The notes: generated by a model not told the origin, from the sequence alone. A stretch of 64,000 nt of DNA from Aalborgiella sp031424795 (GCA_031424795.1 JANPIC010000056.1:1-64000), one strand, 5' to 3'; positions 17,326 to 26,925 are shown, numbered from the stretch's first letter. Program-made: numbers and translations.

Positions 17326-18309
17326 GTGGCCATTTCTTTATATCAAATCATTGAAGCTTTAGGCGGGCATCTTCATGGGGATGCTAACCAGCAAATCACT
17401 GGATTGGCTTCGCTTAAGTTAGCAACATCCTCAGATGTTAGCTTCGTGAGCAACATCAAATACGAGCAAGAATTAGCGGCCTCACAAGCCGCTTGTGTCA
17501 TAGTCAGTCCACATCTTGCAGCGCTAGCTGAGAAGCGTGGTTCGTACATCGTCACTGACCAACCCTATGTTTACTTTGCGTTATTGACGCAGTTTTGGAA
17601 GCGACAGTATTCGCCTAAAAGCACGGGCTCTCTACATCCAAGTGCAGTTATTGATGCTACAGCAATCGTCGACAAAACTGCAGAGATTGGCGCATTGTGC
17701 GTCATCGAAGCTGGTGCAAGTATCGGAGCAAATACTGTACTCAAATCGCGTGTTACTGTTGGAGAGGGCTGCGTTGTTGGCGACAACTGCATATTGCATT
17801 CGGGTGTTGTTATTGGTGCAGATGGGTTCGGTTTTGCGCCGCAAAAATCATCGCAAGAGCTTAGTTGGGTAAAAATTGAGCAATTGGGTGCTGTGCTTAT
17901 TGGCAATGGTGTTGAAATCGGTGCCAATACCTGCGTTGACCGTGGCGCTTTGCACGACACAGTCATTGAAGACGGCGTGAAGCTAGATAACTTGATTCAA
18001 ATTGGGCATAACGTCCGCATTGGTGCACACACTATTATTGCAGCAGCGACAGCCGTTGCTGGCAGTACTGAAATTGGCGCGTACTGCATGATTGGTGGCT
18101 GTGTCAGCATTGCAGGCCATTTGTCGATTGCACCGCATACTGAAATATCTGGTGCTTCAGTGGTGACGCACTCGATACGTAAAGCTGGCACATACACGGG
18201 TTTATTTCCTTTGGATGACAACGCTTCTTGGGGGAAAAATGCCGCCGCGTTGAAACAATTGTCCAACTTGCGCGATAGACTACGGTTATTAGAAAAAAAT
18301 AAACAATAA
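17326..18309 (+). CDS. lpxD: UDP-3-O-(3-hydroxyacyl)glucosamine N-acyltransferase
   Basis: A 327-residue lipid A enzyme that adds the second hydroxyacyl chain from acyl-ACP to UDP-3-O-acylglucosamine. It has an N-terminal uridine-binding domain (residues 1-100) and a left-handed beta helix of hexapeptide repeats (from about 105, e.g. AEIGALCVIEAGASIGANTVL). The catalytic His region is IQIGHNVRIG. It starts with GTG at 17326. Downstream 52 bases hold only A/T-rich sequence before fabZ. Confidence 0.96.
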   Translation: MAISLYQIIEALGGHLHGDANQQITGLASLKLATSSDVSFVSNIKYEQELAASQAACVIVSPHLAALAEKRGSYIVTDQPYVYFALLTQFWKRQYSPKSTGSLHPSAVIDATAIVDKTAEIGALCVIEAGASIGANTVLKSRVTVGEGCVVGDNCILHSGVVIGADGFGFAPQKSSQELSWVKIEQLGAVLIGNGVEIGANTCVDRGALHDTVIEDGVKLDNLIQIGHNVRIGAHTIIAAATAVAGSTEIGAYCMIGGCVSIAGHLSIAPHTEISGASVVTHSIRKAGTYTGLFPLDDNASWGKNAAALKQLSNLRDRLRLLEKNKQ

Positions 18310-18361
18310 TTAAAATATATAAAAAAAATATATTCAAAGAATTAAAGAAAGAAAAATCAAT

Positions 18362-18811
18362 ATGATGGATATTTACCGCATTCTCAAGCAGCTGCCACAC
18401 CGCTACCCCTTTGTGCTGGTCGACAGAATCACTGAGCTTGAAAAAGGCAAATACATCAAAGGTTATAAAAACGTTTCCATCAATGAGCCGTATTTCGTCG
18501 GCCACTTTCCACACCGCCCAGTGATGCCGGGTGTGCTGATTGTGGAAGCCTTGGCGCAAACAGCGGCTTTGCTGGGTTTTGACACGTTAGGTGTCACGCC
18601 TGACGACAGAACGATGTTTTACTTTGCCGGTATTGATGGTGTTCGCTTTAAGAAACCAGTCGCTCCAGGCGATCAACTTTGGCTAGAAATGCACGTTGAC
18701 CGCGTTCGCTCAGGCATGTGGAAATTTATTGGCAAAGCTACAGTAGATGGCGAAGTCGTCACCGAAGCCACCATCATGTGCACGATCCGTATGTTGGGTG
18801 AAGACGATTAA
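18362..18811 (+). CDS. fabZ: 3-hydroxyacyl-ACP dehydratase FabZ
   Basis: A 149-residue hot-dog fold dehydratase of fatty acid elongation that makes trans-2-enoyl-ACP. The active-site segment is GHFPHRPVMPGVLIVEALAQ with the catalytic His and downstream Glu. The N-terminus ILKQLPHRYPFVLVDRI is typical. It shares one base with lpxA (stop and start). Its place within the lpx run lets the cell balance hydroxyacyl-ACP use between phospholipids and lipid A. Confidence 0.97.
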   Translation: MMDIYRILKQLPHRYPFVLVDRITELEKGKYIKGYKNVSINEPYFVGHFPHRPVMPGVLIVEALAQTAALLGFDTLGVTPDDRTMFYFAGIDGVRFKKPVAPGDQLWLEMHVDRVRSGMWKFIGKATVDGEVVTEATIMCTIRMLGEDD

Positions 18812-19602
18812 TGCAGCGATTGATTCACGCAACTGCTTTAGTTGACCCTAAAGCGCAGCTGGATGGCAGTGTTGAGATTGGCCCTTACAGTGTGGTCGGT
18901 CCGCATGTGCGCCTGGGTTCGGGCACGCGCGTGGGTGCGCATTGCGTGATTGAAGGCCACACGACGATTGGCAAAGACAACCAAATTTTTCAATTCAATT
19001 CGATTGGTGCTATTCCGCAAGACAAAAAATACGCCGGTGAACCCTGCGAACTGCACATTGGTGACCGCAACACCATTCGCGAGTTTTGTACTTTAAACAT
19101 TGGCAGCCCCGGTGACGCAGGCGTGACGCGGGTAGGTGATGACAACTGGATCATGGCCTATGTGCATATTGCACATGACTGCCAGGTCGGCAACAAGACG
19201 ATTTTGGCAAACAACACCACTTTGGGCGGTCATGTGCATTTAGCGGATTGGGTTATTGTTGGCGGACTCACGGGCATTCACCAATTCGTCAAGATAGGCG
19301 CGCATGCCATGGTGGGCTTTTCTAGCGCTGTGACGCAAGATGTACCTCCGTTCATGATGGCCGATGGCAACCCTCTGGCTGTGCGTGGTTTCAATATCGA
19401 AGGGTTGCGCCGTCGCCAGTTCAGCGAAGAACGCATTTCTGCCGTCAAGCAGATGCACAAATTGCTGTATCGCACAGGCAAAACCTTGGCTCAAGCCACG
19501 GTTGAGATTGCTGAACTTTCACAAAGCATGCCCCAAGCAGCCGCAGACGTGGCGTTGATGAGCCAGTTTTTAGCCAGCAGTACGCGCGGCATTGCAAGGT
19601 GA
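18811..19602 (+). CDS. lpxA: UDP-N-acetylglucosamine acyltransferase
   Basis: A 263-residue enzyme for the first step of lipid A synthesis, transferring a 3-hydroxyacyl chain from ACP to UDP-GlcNAc. Beta-helix hexapeptide repeats cover residues 1-190 (VEIGPYSVVGPHVRLGSGTRVGAH), with HIGDRNTIREFCTLNIG and the catalytic region YVHIAHDCQVGN, followed by a helical C-terminal domain. Length is the E. coli value plus one. It overlaps lpxB by four bases. Confidence 0.97.
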   Translation: MQRLIHATALVDPKAQLDGSVEIGPYSVVGPHVRLGSGTRVGAHCVIEGHTTIGKDNQIFQFNSIGAIPQDKKYAGEPCELHIGDRNTIREFCTLNIGSPGDAGVTRVGDDNWIMAYVHIAHDCQVGNKTILANNTTLGGHVHLADWVIVGGLTGIHQFVKIGAHAMVGFSSAVTQDVPPFMMADGNPLAVRGFNIEGLRRRQFSEERISAVKQMHKLLYRTGKTLAQATVEIAELSQSMPQAAADVALMSQFLASSTRGIAR

Positions 19603-20771
19603 TTGGATCGGTGAGCACCGCGTCGCCCCAGTTTTCACTGGTAGCTGGCGAAGCCTCTGGCGATTTGTTGGCCGGGCTGCTCTTAGACGGCATGCAGCAA
19701 CGCTGGCCGCAGATGCAAGCCAGCGGCATTGGTGGCGCGCGTATGTTGGAGCGCGGTTTCAAAGCGTGGTGGCCTAGCGATAAATTGTCCGTTTTTGGCT
19801 ATATGGATGCTTTGCGCCACTACCGCGAGATTTTGGGTATCCGCAACCAGCTCAAAACCAAGCTTTTAGCCAATCCTCCCGACGTATTTATTGGCGTTGA
19901 TGCCCCCGATTTCAATCTTGATTTAGAAGCTGATTTGCGTCAAACAGGCATCAAAACCGTGCATTTCGTCTGCCCGTCGATATGGGCTTGGCGTCCTAAA
20001 CGGGTTGAAAAGCTCAAAAAAAGCTGTGACCACGTGCTCTGTGTCTTTCCGTTTGAGCCTGAATTGCTGGCTAAACACGGCATTGCCGCTACTTACGTTG
20101 GCCACCCGCTGGCGTCCGTGATTCCCATGCAGCCGGACAAAGCCAAAGCGCGAGAGCAGCTTGGATTGAAACTGGAAGACAAAGTCGTCGCCGTTCTGCC
20201 TGGCAGCCGTCTGGCAGAGGTAAAACACCTCGCTCCAAGGTATTTTAAGGCTGTAGCCAGCATGATTATTTTCGATCCAGCTATGAAATTCATAGTACCT
20301 TCTATGCCTAAGCATATCTCTTTGCTGCAAACCATAGCAAAAGAATGCGGGGTTGAAAAGCACGTACACATCATTTCAGGCCAGTCTCATATCGCTCTAG
20401 AAGCCTGTGACGTGACCTTGATTACCAGTGGCACAGCCACGCTTGAAGCTGCTTTGTACAAGCGCCCCATGGTGATTGGTTATGCGCTCAATTGGCTCAG
20501 TTACGAGATCATGAAACGCAAAAAACTGCAGCCTTGGGTTGGATTACCCAATATTCTGAGCGAAAAATTTGTTGTACCAGAACTGATTCAAGACGCCGCC
20601 ACACCCGAGGCTTTGGCCGCTGCAACCTTGGCTTGGTTTGACGCGCCTGAAAAAGTAGTTGATTTAGAGCGACAATTCACCACCTTGCATATCCAATTGC
20701 TCAGAAATACCTCAGAATTAGCCGCCGATGCCATCGCCCAAGTCCTTGATAAAACCACCAAAGCCAGTTAA
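19599..20771 (+). CDS. lpxB: Lipid A disaccharide synthase
   Basis: A 390-residue GT19 glycosyltransferase that joins UDP-2,3-diacylglucosamine with lipid X to form the tetra-acyl disaccharide. Motifs: SLVAGEASGDLLAG at the N-terminus, PDVFIGVDAPDFN, CPSIWAWRPKR, and SGTATLEAALYKRPMVIGY near residue 280. It starts with GTG overlapping lpxA. The end overlaps rnhB by 44 bases. Residues 218-233 (AVASMIIFDPAMKFIV) are encoded by a copy of the 46-base repeat, without obvious change in protein length. Confidence 0.96.
   Translation: MIGSVSTASPQFSLVAGEASGDLLAGLLLDGMQQRWPQMQASGIGGARMLERGFKAWWPSDKLSVFGYMDALRHYREILGIRNQLKTKLLANPPDVFIGVDAPDFNLDLEADLRQTGIKTVHFVCPSIWAWRPKRVEKLKKSCDHVLCVFPFEPELLAKHGIAATYVGHPLASVIPMQPDKAKAREQLGLKLEDKVVAVLPGSRLAEVKHLAPRYFKAVASMIIFDPAMKFIVPSMPKHISLLQTIAKECGVEKHVHIISGQSHIALEACDVTLITSGTATLEAALYKRPMVIGYALNWLSYEIMKRKKLQPWVGLPNILSEKFVVPELIQDAATPEALAAATLAWFDAPEKVVDLERQFTTLHIQLLRNTSELAADAIAQVLDKTTKAS
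20251..20296 (-). repeat. 46-base repeat, copy in lpxB
   Basis: On the plus strand CTGTAGCCAGCAT opens the copy and GCTATGAAATTCATAGT, the hairpin, closes it exactly 46 bases later. I count about 32 of 46 identities with the copy at 4838, ungapped. It is read in the same phase as the copies at 5939, 21613, 27773 and 35449. Confidence 0.7.
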
Positions 20772-21423
20772 AACGGCTGGAAAAACCTCAAAAAGCAAGC
20801 CTAAAAGCCTGATAAAGGCCGAACAAGTGGCGCTATATTGGGACGCACCAGGCTTGATGGCAGGGGTTGACGAAGCGGGTCGCGGCCCCTTGGCCGGGCC
20901 TGTGGTCGCCGCCGCCGTGATTTTGGACGATTTGAACCCTATCAAAGGCTTGGCAGACTCCAAAACCTTGACCGTAGCGCGCCGTGAAAAACTCTACGAC
21001 GAAATCCGCGCCAAAGCACTATGTTGTTCGGTCGCCGAAGCGAGCGTGGCCGAAATCGACGAGATCAACATCCTGCAAGCCACCATGCTGGCCATGCGCC
21101 GCGCGGTGGAGGGCTTGCGCCTCAAACCCGTCAAAGTGCTGGTCGATGGCAACCGCATTCCGACTTTGGACGTGCTGGCCGAGGCCATTGTGAAGGGTGA
21201 CAGCAAAGTGCAGGCCATCTCTGCCGCCTCTATTTTGGCCAAAGTCACCCGCGACCGCTGGTGTGCAGAGCTGCACGCTCAGCATCCGCAATATGGTTTT
21301 GACCAACACAAAGGCTATGGCACAGCCCAACATCTGGCTGCGTTGAACGAATTTGGCGCGTGTCCAGAGCACCGTCGCACGTTTGCACCCGTCACCGCGG
21401 TTTTGAATAGAACAGCCTTATGA
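20728..21423 (+). CDS. rnhB: Ribonuclease HII
   Basis: A 231-residue endonuclease that cuts RNA in RNA-DNA hybrids and starts removal of misincorporated ribonucleotides. The active site motif GVDEAGRGPLAGPVV is at about residues 47-61, with further family segments LADSKTL and AAASILAKVTRDR-like (ISAASILAKVTRDRW). The first 35 residues are a Lys/Pro/Ser-rich extension not part of the catalytic fold; if the annotated ATG is used the gene overlaps lpxB by 44 bases. A later start cannot be excluded, but no ATG lies before residue 44 in the extension. Confidence 0.93.
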   Translation: MPSPKSLIKPPKPVKTAGKTSKSKPKSLIKAEQVALYWDAPGLMAGVDEAGRGPLAGPVVAAAVILDDLNPIKGLADSKTLTVARREKLYDEIRAKALCCSVAEASVAEIDEINILQATMLAMRRAVEGLRLKPVKVLVDGNRIPTLDVLAEAIVKGDSKVQAISAASILAKVTRDRWCAELHAQHPQYGFDQHKGYGTAQHLAALNEFGACPEHRRTFAPVTAVLNRTAL

Positions 21424-22214
21424 CTTCAGCAGAAACCGTCCACATCACATCGCGTGACAATCTGCTTCTCAAAGAGTTACGCAAGTTGAGTTCGGAGCCC
21501 ACAGCCTACCGCAAAACAGGGCGAGTTTGGTTAGAAGGTGACCATTTGTGTAGTGCAGCGCTAACAAGAGGTATCAAACCGTTAATTGCCGTATTTTCAG
21601 AGTCATTTATGCCTCTAGCCGGCGTATTTACTGCCTCAGAAGCTATTAAAAATATAGTAAAAATAGTTGTTGTTTCAGACAAGCTGTGGCAGGACATCAG
21701 CGGCTTAGAGTCGCCAGCCAAGATGGGTTTTGTTGTTGATTTGCCCAAATCTGTACAGATTTCATATAACGTTGCTACTGTCATTTTGGATCGTGTCCAA
21801 GATGCCGGCAATGTCGGCTCCATCCTGCGCAGCGCGGCAGCGTTTGGCTTCAAACAAGTCATTGCGCTTACGGGAACTGCGGCATTGTGGAGCCCCAAAG
21901 TGCTGCGCGCTGGTATGGGCGCACATTTTGGCTTGCAATTGATTGAAAGCGCGAGTTTAGACGATTTGGCAGTTTTGACCGTTCCCTTGGTCGTCACCAG
22001 CTCGCATCAAGGTGATTTTTTGCAAAACCTCATGCAAAACAAGCAGTTACCGCAACCTTGCGCTTGGGTCATGGGGCATGAGGGGCAGGGTGTTCGCGCT
22101 GAATTGCTGCAGCAAGCCAAGGTTTCTGTGCGCATTGGGCAGCCTGGCGGCGAAGAGTCGCTGAATGTGGCGGCAGCGGCTGCAATTTGTTTGCATGCCA
22201 GTTCAGTAACCTAG
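21420..22214 (+). CDS. TrmH/SpoU-family RNA methyltransferase
   Basis: A 264-residue SAM-dependent 2'-O-methyltransferase of the SPOUT class, of the RlmB/TsnR type acting on rRNA; the exact target nucleotide is not inferred. The N-terminal substrate-binding domain has RKTGRVWLEGDHL; the catalytic SPOUT knot has motif 1 VILDRVQDAGNVGSILRSAAAFG (about 120-142), motif 2 AWVMGHEGQGV, and motif 3 IGQPGGEESLNVAAAAAI. Overlaps rnhB by four bases. Residues 65-80 (PLAGVFTASEAIKNIV) come from a 46-base repeat copy between the two domains. Confidence 0.9.
   Translation: MTSAETVHITSRDNLLLKELRKLSSEPTAYRKTGRVWLEGDHLCSAALTRGIKPLIAVFSESFMPLAGVFTASEAIKNIVKIVVVSDKLWQDISGLESPAKMGFVVDLPKSVQISYNVATVILDRVQDAGNVGSILRSAAAFGFKQVIALTGTAALWSPKVLRAGMGAHFGLQLIESASLDDLAVLTVPLVVTSSHQGDFLQNLMQNKQLPQPCAWVMGHEGQGVRAELLQQAKVSVRIGQPGGEESLNVAAAAAICLHASSVT
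21613..21658 (-). repeat. 46-base repeat, copy in the RNA methyltransferase gene
   Basis: On the plus strand CTCTAGCCGGCGTATT starts it and GCTATTAAAAATATAGT ends it. It is nearly identical in layout to the copy at 27773, in an unrelated gene, and is read in the same phase (PLAGVFTASEAIKNIV against PLAGIFPASAAIIFIA). Confidence 0.9.
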
Positions 22215-22225
22215 TTTCGCTCAGC

Positions 22226-22231
22226 TATAAT
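22226..22231 (+). promoter_or_regulatory. Candidate -10 box of the carAB promoter
   Basis: A perfect TATAAT lies 12 bases beyond the methyltransferase stop and about 137 bases before carA. No good -35 at 17 bases was found (GTTCAG sits 19 bases upstream). The leader that would result, roughly 130 bases, could carry pyrimidine or arginine control but I see no clear attenuator. Confidence 0.5.
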
Positions 22232-22367
22232 TAGAGGCTTCCTGTCTACCCCACGTACGCCTAGCGCATTACCAAGCTTAACCCTGACATAGCAGCTCGA
22301 AATTGGCTCCAAAAGAGTCATTTTTACAGCCAGCTTGGGCGTACCCGTTTTATTTTCGGAGAACCCA

Positions 22368-23582
22368 GTGCTTCAGTCACTCAAGCCACGTTTCCCCCTA
22401 GCCATTCTGGCACTCGCAGATGGCACTGTCTTTGTTGGATCGTCCATTGGTGCCGCGTCTAAGGATGTGCCTCATACCGTCGGTGAAGTTGTTTTCAACA
22501 CTTCTATGACCGGTTACCAAGAGATTTTGACCGACCCTAGCTACTGCCAGCAAATCGTCACCCTGACCTACCCACACATTGGTAACTACGGCATCAGCGA
22601 GCAAGATGTTGAGTCAGCCAAGGTCAATGCTGCTGGTCTGATCATCAAAGATCTGCCTCTAATTGCTTCCAACTTTCGCTCCACCATGAGCTTGACCAAG
22701 TACTTGGTCAAAGAGAAAACGATTGCAATTGCCGACATTGACACCCGCCAGTTGACCCGCCATTTGCGTACCCATGGTGCGCAAAATGGTTGTATTTTGG
22801 CGCTGAGTGAAGGCGAAGCTGCTACGCCCTCGTTGATCGACAAAGCGATTGCCTTGGCCAAAGCCGCGCCCAGCATGTCTGGGTTGGATTTGGCCAAAGT
22901 CGTTTCCACCACCAAAACCTACGCTTGGACGCAAACCGAGTGGCAGTTGCATAACCCGACCTTGAACGGCAAAGCGGGCTACAGCGAACAAGTTGCAGTT
23001 GATGCGAAATTCCATGTCGTAGCTTACGATTTTGGTGTCAAATACAATATATTGCGCATGTTGGCAGAGCGCGGCTGCCGGGTCACCGTCGTACCTGCCC
23101 AAACCAGCGCTGTCGATGTCCTCAAGTTGAACCCGAACGGCATTTTCCTGTCCAACGGCCCTGGTGACCCAGAACCCTGCGACTACGCTATTGCTGCCAC
23201 GAAAGCATTGATTGAAACCGGCATCCCGACCTTCGGTATTTGTCTAGGCCACCAAATCATGGCTTTGGCCAGCGGTGCGAAAACCTTCAAAATGAAGTTT
23301 GGCCACCACGGTGCCAACCATCCAGTCAAAGACCTGGATGTGGGTCACGTCAGTATCACTAGCCAGAACCACGGTTTTGCGGTCGATGAAAAATCATTGC
23401 CAGCCAACCTGCGCGCCACCCATGTCAGCCTATTTGATGGCACGCTGCAGGGTATGGTTCGCACCGACAAACCCGCGTTTGGCTTCCAAGGTCACCCTGA
23501 AGCATCACCCGGACCACAAGACATCAGCTACCTCTTCGACCGCTTTGTTGATTTGATGACCAAAGCTGGGGAGAATAAATAA
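22368..23582 (+). CDS. carA: Carbamoyl phosphate synthase small (glutaminase) subunit
   Basis: A 404-residue class I glutamine amidotransferase that feeds ammonia to CarB for carbamoyl phosphate, the precursor of arginine and pyrimidines. N-terminal CPSase domain (ALADGTVFVG, VGEVVFNTSMTGYQEILTDPSY) and C-terminal GATase with nucleophile Cys in TFGICLGHQI and catalytic His in FQGHPEASPGP. I use the GTG at 22368 (VLQSLKPRF) with CGGAG upstream; an in-frame TTG at 22335 would add 11 residues. One base separates it from carB. Confidence 0.97.
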   Translation: MLQSLKPRFPLAILALADGTVFVGSSIGAASKDVPHTVGEVVFNTSMTGYQEILTDPSYCQQIVTLTYPHIGNYGISEQDVESAKVNAAGLIIKDLPLIASNFRSTMSLTKYLVKEKTIAIADIDTRQLTRHLRTHGAQNGCILALSEGEAATPSLIDKAIALAKAAPSMSGLDLAKVVSTTKTYAWTQTEWQLHNPTLNGKAGYSEQVAVDAKFHVVAYDFGVKYNILRMLAERGCRVTVVPAQTSAVDVLKLNPNGIFLSNGPGDPEPCDYAIAATKALIETGIPTFGICLGHQIMALASGAKTFKMKFGHHGANHPVKDLDVGHVSITSQNHGFAVDEKSLPANLRATHVSLFDGTLQGMVRTDKPAFGFQGHPEASPGPQDISYLFDRFVDLMTKAGENK

Positions 23583-23583
23583 C

Positions 23584-26500
23584 ATGCCAAAACGTACCGA
23601 CCTTAAAAGTATCCTCATCATTGGCGCGGGCCCGATCATCATTGGGCAAGCCTGCGAGTTTGACTATTCTGGCGTGCAAGCCTGTAAAGCCCTGCGCGAA
23701 GAGGGCTACAAAGTCATCTTGATCAACAGCAATCCAGCGACCATCATGACCGACCCCGCCACAGCGGATGTCACCTACATCGAGCCCATCACCTGGCAAA
23801 CGGTTGAGAAAATCATTGCCAAAGAGCGCCCAGATGCGATTTTGCCGACCATGGGTGGCCAAACCGCACTTAATTGCGCTTTGGATTTGTGGCACAACGG
23901 CGTGTTGCAAAAATACACCGGTGCAGCGACTGGCAAACCGGTCGAGTTGATTGGCGCGACGCCAGAAGCCATCGACAAAGCCGAAGACCGCCTCAAGTTC
24001 AAAGACGCTATGACCAAAATCGGTCTGGGTTCAGCCCGTTCCGGCATTGCACACAGCATGGCCGAGGCTTGGGGCGTGCAAAAAACGCTGGGTTTCCCGA
24101 CGGTTATTCGCCCCAGCTTCACGCTGGGCGGCACAGGCGGCGGCATTGCTTACAACTCAGAAGAGTTTGAGACGATTTGCAAGCGCGGCTTGGAAGCTTC
24201 CCCAACCAACGAGTTGTTGATTGAAGAATCCCTGCTCGGCTGGAAAGAGTACGAGATGGAAGTGGTGCGCGACAAGGCGGACAACTGCATCATCGTCTGC
24301 TCGATTGAAAACTTGGACCCGATGGGCGTGCACACCGGTGACTCCATCACCGTCGCACCCGCGCAGACCTTGACCGACAAAGAATACCAAATCCTGCGTA
24401 ACGCCTCGTTGGCGGTGCTGCGTGAAATTGGTGTGGATACTGGCGGCTCCAACGTGCAGTTTTCCATCAACCCGGTCGATGGCCGCATGGTGGTGATTGA
24501 GATGAACCCGCGCGTCTCGCGTTCCAGCGCCCTGGCGTCCAAAGCGACCGGTTTCCCAATTGCCAAAGTCGCCGCCAAGCTGGCTTGCGGTTACACGCTG
24601 GATGAATTGCGCAATGAAATCACCGGTGGTTTAACACCCGCGAGTTTTGAGCCCAGCATCGATTACGTGGTCACCAAAATCCCACGTTTCGCGTTTGAGA
24701 AATTCCCTGCTGCAGATTCGCGTTTAACCACGCAAATGAAGTCGGTCGGTGAGGTGATGGCCATGGGTCGTACCTTCCAGGAGTCGTTCCAAAAAGCCTT
24801 GCGCGGTTTGGAAGTTGGCGTTGACGGCATGAACGAGAAAACCCAGGACCGCGAAGTTCTGGAAAAAGAACTGGGTGCTCCTGGCCCAGAACGCATCTGG
24901 TACGTTGGCGATGCTTTTGCCATGGGCATGAGCGTGGATGAGGTGTTTGCCTTGACCAAAATCGACCCTTGGTTTTTGGTGCAAATCGAAGAAATCGTCA
25001 AAATCGAGTTGGAGCTGGAAACAACCACGCTGGATAAAATCGACGCGGCCACGCTACGCATTTTGAAGCAGAAGGGTTTTTCAGACCGCCGGCTGGCCAA
25101 GCAATTGCGTACGACGGACACGGCCATTCGCGAAGCGCGTCACGCCGCCAACGTGCGTCCTGTCTACAAACGCGTGGACACCTGCGCGGCAGAATTTGCC
25201 TCCAACACGGCTTATTTGTATTCAACCTATGAAGCTGCCGGCAGCGAGTGCGAAGCCGCACCAACGGATAAAAAGAAAATCATGGTGTTGGGTGGTGGCC
25301 CGAACCGCATTGGCCAAGGTATTGAGTTTGACTACTGCTGCGTCCACGCCGCCATGGCCATGCGCGAAGACGGCTACGAGACCATCATGGTCAACTGCAA
25401 CCCTGAGACTGTTTCTACCGACTACGACACGTCCGACCGCCTGTACTTCGAGCCGGTAACGCTGGAAGACGTGCTGGAAATCGTCGCGATTGAAAAGCCT
25501 GTCGGCGTGATCGTGCAATACGGCGGCCAAACGCCTTTGAAGCTCGCTTTGGCGCTGGAAGCCAATGGCGTACCCATCATCGGTACCACGCCAGACATGA
25601 TAGACGCTGCCGAAGACCGCGAGCGTTTCTCGGCGCTCTTGCGCGAACTGGACTTGAAGCAACCGCCCAACGCGACAGCCCGTACCGAGCCTGAAGCGCT
25701 TGAAAAAGCCGCTACCTTGGGCTACCCGCTCGTCGTTCGCCCCAGTTATGTACTGGGTGGCCGTGCGATGGAGATCGTTCATGAGCAGCGTGATCTGGAG
25801 CGCTACATGCGCGAAGCGGTCAAGGTCAGCCACGATTCACCGGTCTTGCTGGACCGTTTTTTGAACGATGCGATTGAGTGCGATGTGGACGCCGTGCGCG
25901 ACCACACCGGCCGCGTCTTCATCGGCGGTGTGATGGAGCACATCGAACAAGCGGGCGTGCACAGCGGCGACTCGGCTTGCTCCTTGCCGCCGTATTACCT
26001 CACGGCTGCCACCATTGCTGAAATCAAGCGCCAAACTGCCGCTATGGCCAAAGCCTTGAATGTGGTGGGTTTGATGAATGTGCAATTCGCTATCCAGCAG
26101 ATCGAAGGCAATGATGTTATCTACGTGCTGGAAGTGAACCCGCGCGCCTCGCGCACCGTGCCGTTTGTGTCCAAAGCGACCGGTATTCAGCTCGCCAAAG
26201 TGGCGGCACGCTGCATGGTTGGGCAATCGCTGGATGCACAGGGCATTGGCGAAGAAGTCACACCACCGTATTTCAGCGTCAAAGAAGCGGTCTTCCCCTT
26301 TGTCAAGTTCCCAGGCGTCGATACGATTCTGGGGCCTGAAATGAAGTCCACCGGTGAAGTCATGGGCGTGGGTAAAACCTTCGGTGAAGCTTTTGTCAAA
26401 GCGCAGTTAGGCGCAGGCACCAAATTGCCACGTCCGACTGACGCCGTGAAAAAGGTGTTTTTGACTGTCAAAAATAACGATAAAGCACGTGCAGTCGATA

Positions 26501-26847
26501 TAGCGCGAGCTCTGGTTGCTATGAATTTTGATGTTGTTGCAACCAAAGGAACGGCTGCCGCCATCAACGCCGCTGGTGTGACTTGCTCTGTCGTCAACAA
26601 AGTAACCGAAGGCCGCCCACACGTGGTCGATATGATCAAAAACAACGAAGTTGCGATGGTCATCAACACCGTGGAAGAGCGCCGCAACGCGATTGCCGAT
26701 TCACGCGCCATTCGAACTTCCGCTTTATTGGCACGAGTAACGACATTCACGACCATTTTCGGCGCGGAAGCGGCTGTCGAGGGCATGAAGTACATGGACA
26801 GCTTGGGCGTGATTTCGGTGCAGGAGATGCATGCGCAATTGAAGTAG
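23584..26847 (+). CDS. carB: Carbamoyl phosphate synthase large subunit
   Basis: A 1087-residue enzyme with two homologous ATP-grasp halves (residues 1-400 and about 555-935) that phosphorylate bicarbonate and carbamate, an oligomerisation domain between them, and a C-terminal MGS-like allosteric domain. Motifs: ILIIGAGPIIIGQACEFDYSG, its counterpart MVLGGGPNRIGQGIEFDYCC, and NPRVSRSSALASKATGFPIAK paired with NPRASRTVPFVSKATGIQLAK. Length is typical. The allosteric domain begins near KVFLTVKNNDKARAVDIARAL. A strong hairpin follows at 26926. Confidence 0.98.
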   Translation: MPKRTDLKSILIIGAGPIIIGQACEFDYSGVQACKALREEGYKVILINSNPATIMTDPATADVTYIEPITWQTVEKIIAKERPDAILPTMGGQTALNCALDLWHNGVLQKYTGAATGKPVELIGATPEAIDKAEDRLKFKDAMTKIGLGSARSGIAHSMAEAWGVQKTLGFPTVIRPSFTLGGTGGGIAYNSEEFETICKRGLEASPTNELLIEESLLGWKEYEMEVVRDKADNCIIVCSIENLDPMGVHTGDSITVAPAQTLTDKEYQILRNASLAVLREIGVDTGGSNVQFSINPVDGRMVVIEMNPRVSRSSALASKATGFPIAKVAAKLACGYTLDELRNEITGGLTPASFEPSIDYVVTKIPRFAFEKFPAADSRLTTQMKSVGEVMAMGRTFQESFQKALRGLEVGVDGMNEKTQDREVLEKELGAPGPERIWYVGDAFAMGMSVDEVFALTKIDPWFLVQIEEIVKIELELETTTLDKIDAATLRILKQKGFSDRRLAKQLRTTDTAIREARHAANVRPVYKRVDTCAAEFASNTAYLYSTYEAAGSECEAAPTDKKKIMVLGGGPNRIGQGIEFDYCCVHAAMAMREDGYETIMVNCNPETVSTDYDTSDRLYFEPVTLEDVLEIVAIEKPVGVIVQYGGQTPLKLALALEANGVPIIGTTPDMIDAAEDRERFSALLRELDLKQPPNATARTEPEALEKAATLGYPLVVRPSYVLGGRAMEIVHEQRDLERYMREAVKVSHDSPVLLDRFLNDAIECDVDAVRDHTGRVFIGGVMEHIEQAGVHSGDSACSLPPYYLTAATIAEIKRQTAAMAKALNVVGLMNVQFAIQQIEGNDVIYVLEVNPRASRTVPFVSKATGIQLAKVAARCMVGQSLDAQGIGEEVTPPYFSVKEAVFPFVKFPGVDTILGPEMKSTGEVMGVGKTFGEAFVKAQLGAGTKLPRPTDAVKKVFLTVKNNDKARAVDIARALVAMNFDVVATKGTAAAINAAGVTCSVVNKVTEGRPHVVDMIKNNEVAMVINTVEERRNAIADSRAIRTSALLARVTTFTTIFGAEAAVEGMKYMDSLGVISVQEMHAQLK

Positions 26848-26925
26848 GCTAAGTAATGCAAGTAATTGGCCTAGTTGCCTAGTATTCAGTTTGACGGCAT
26901 AATTAGGTCAACTCACACAACACAA

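Noticed and set aside
22215..22367. Possible pyrimidine attenuator in the carA leader
   Set aside because: No leader peptide or terminator hairpin with T run could be found.
26446..26847. A/T-richer stretch in the end of carB, suspected of containing a repeat copy
   Set aside because: The sequence codes for a normal MGS-like allosteric domain and lacks both repeat ends.
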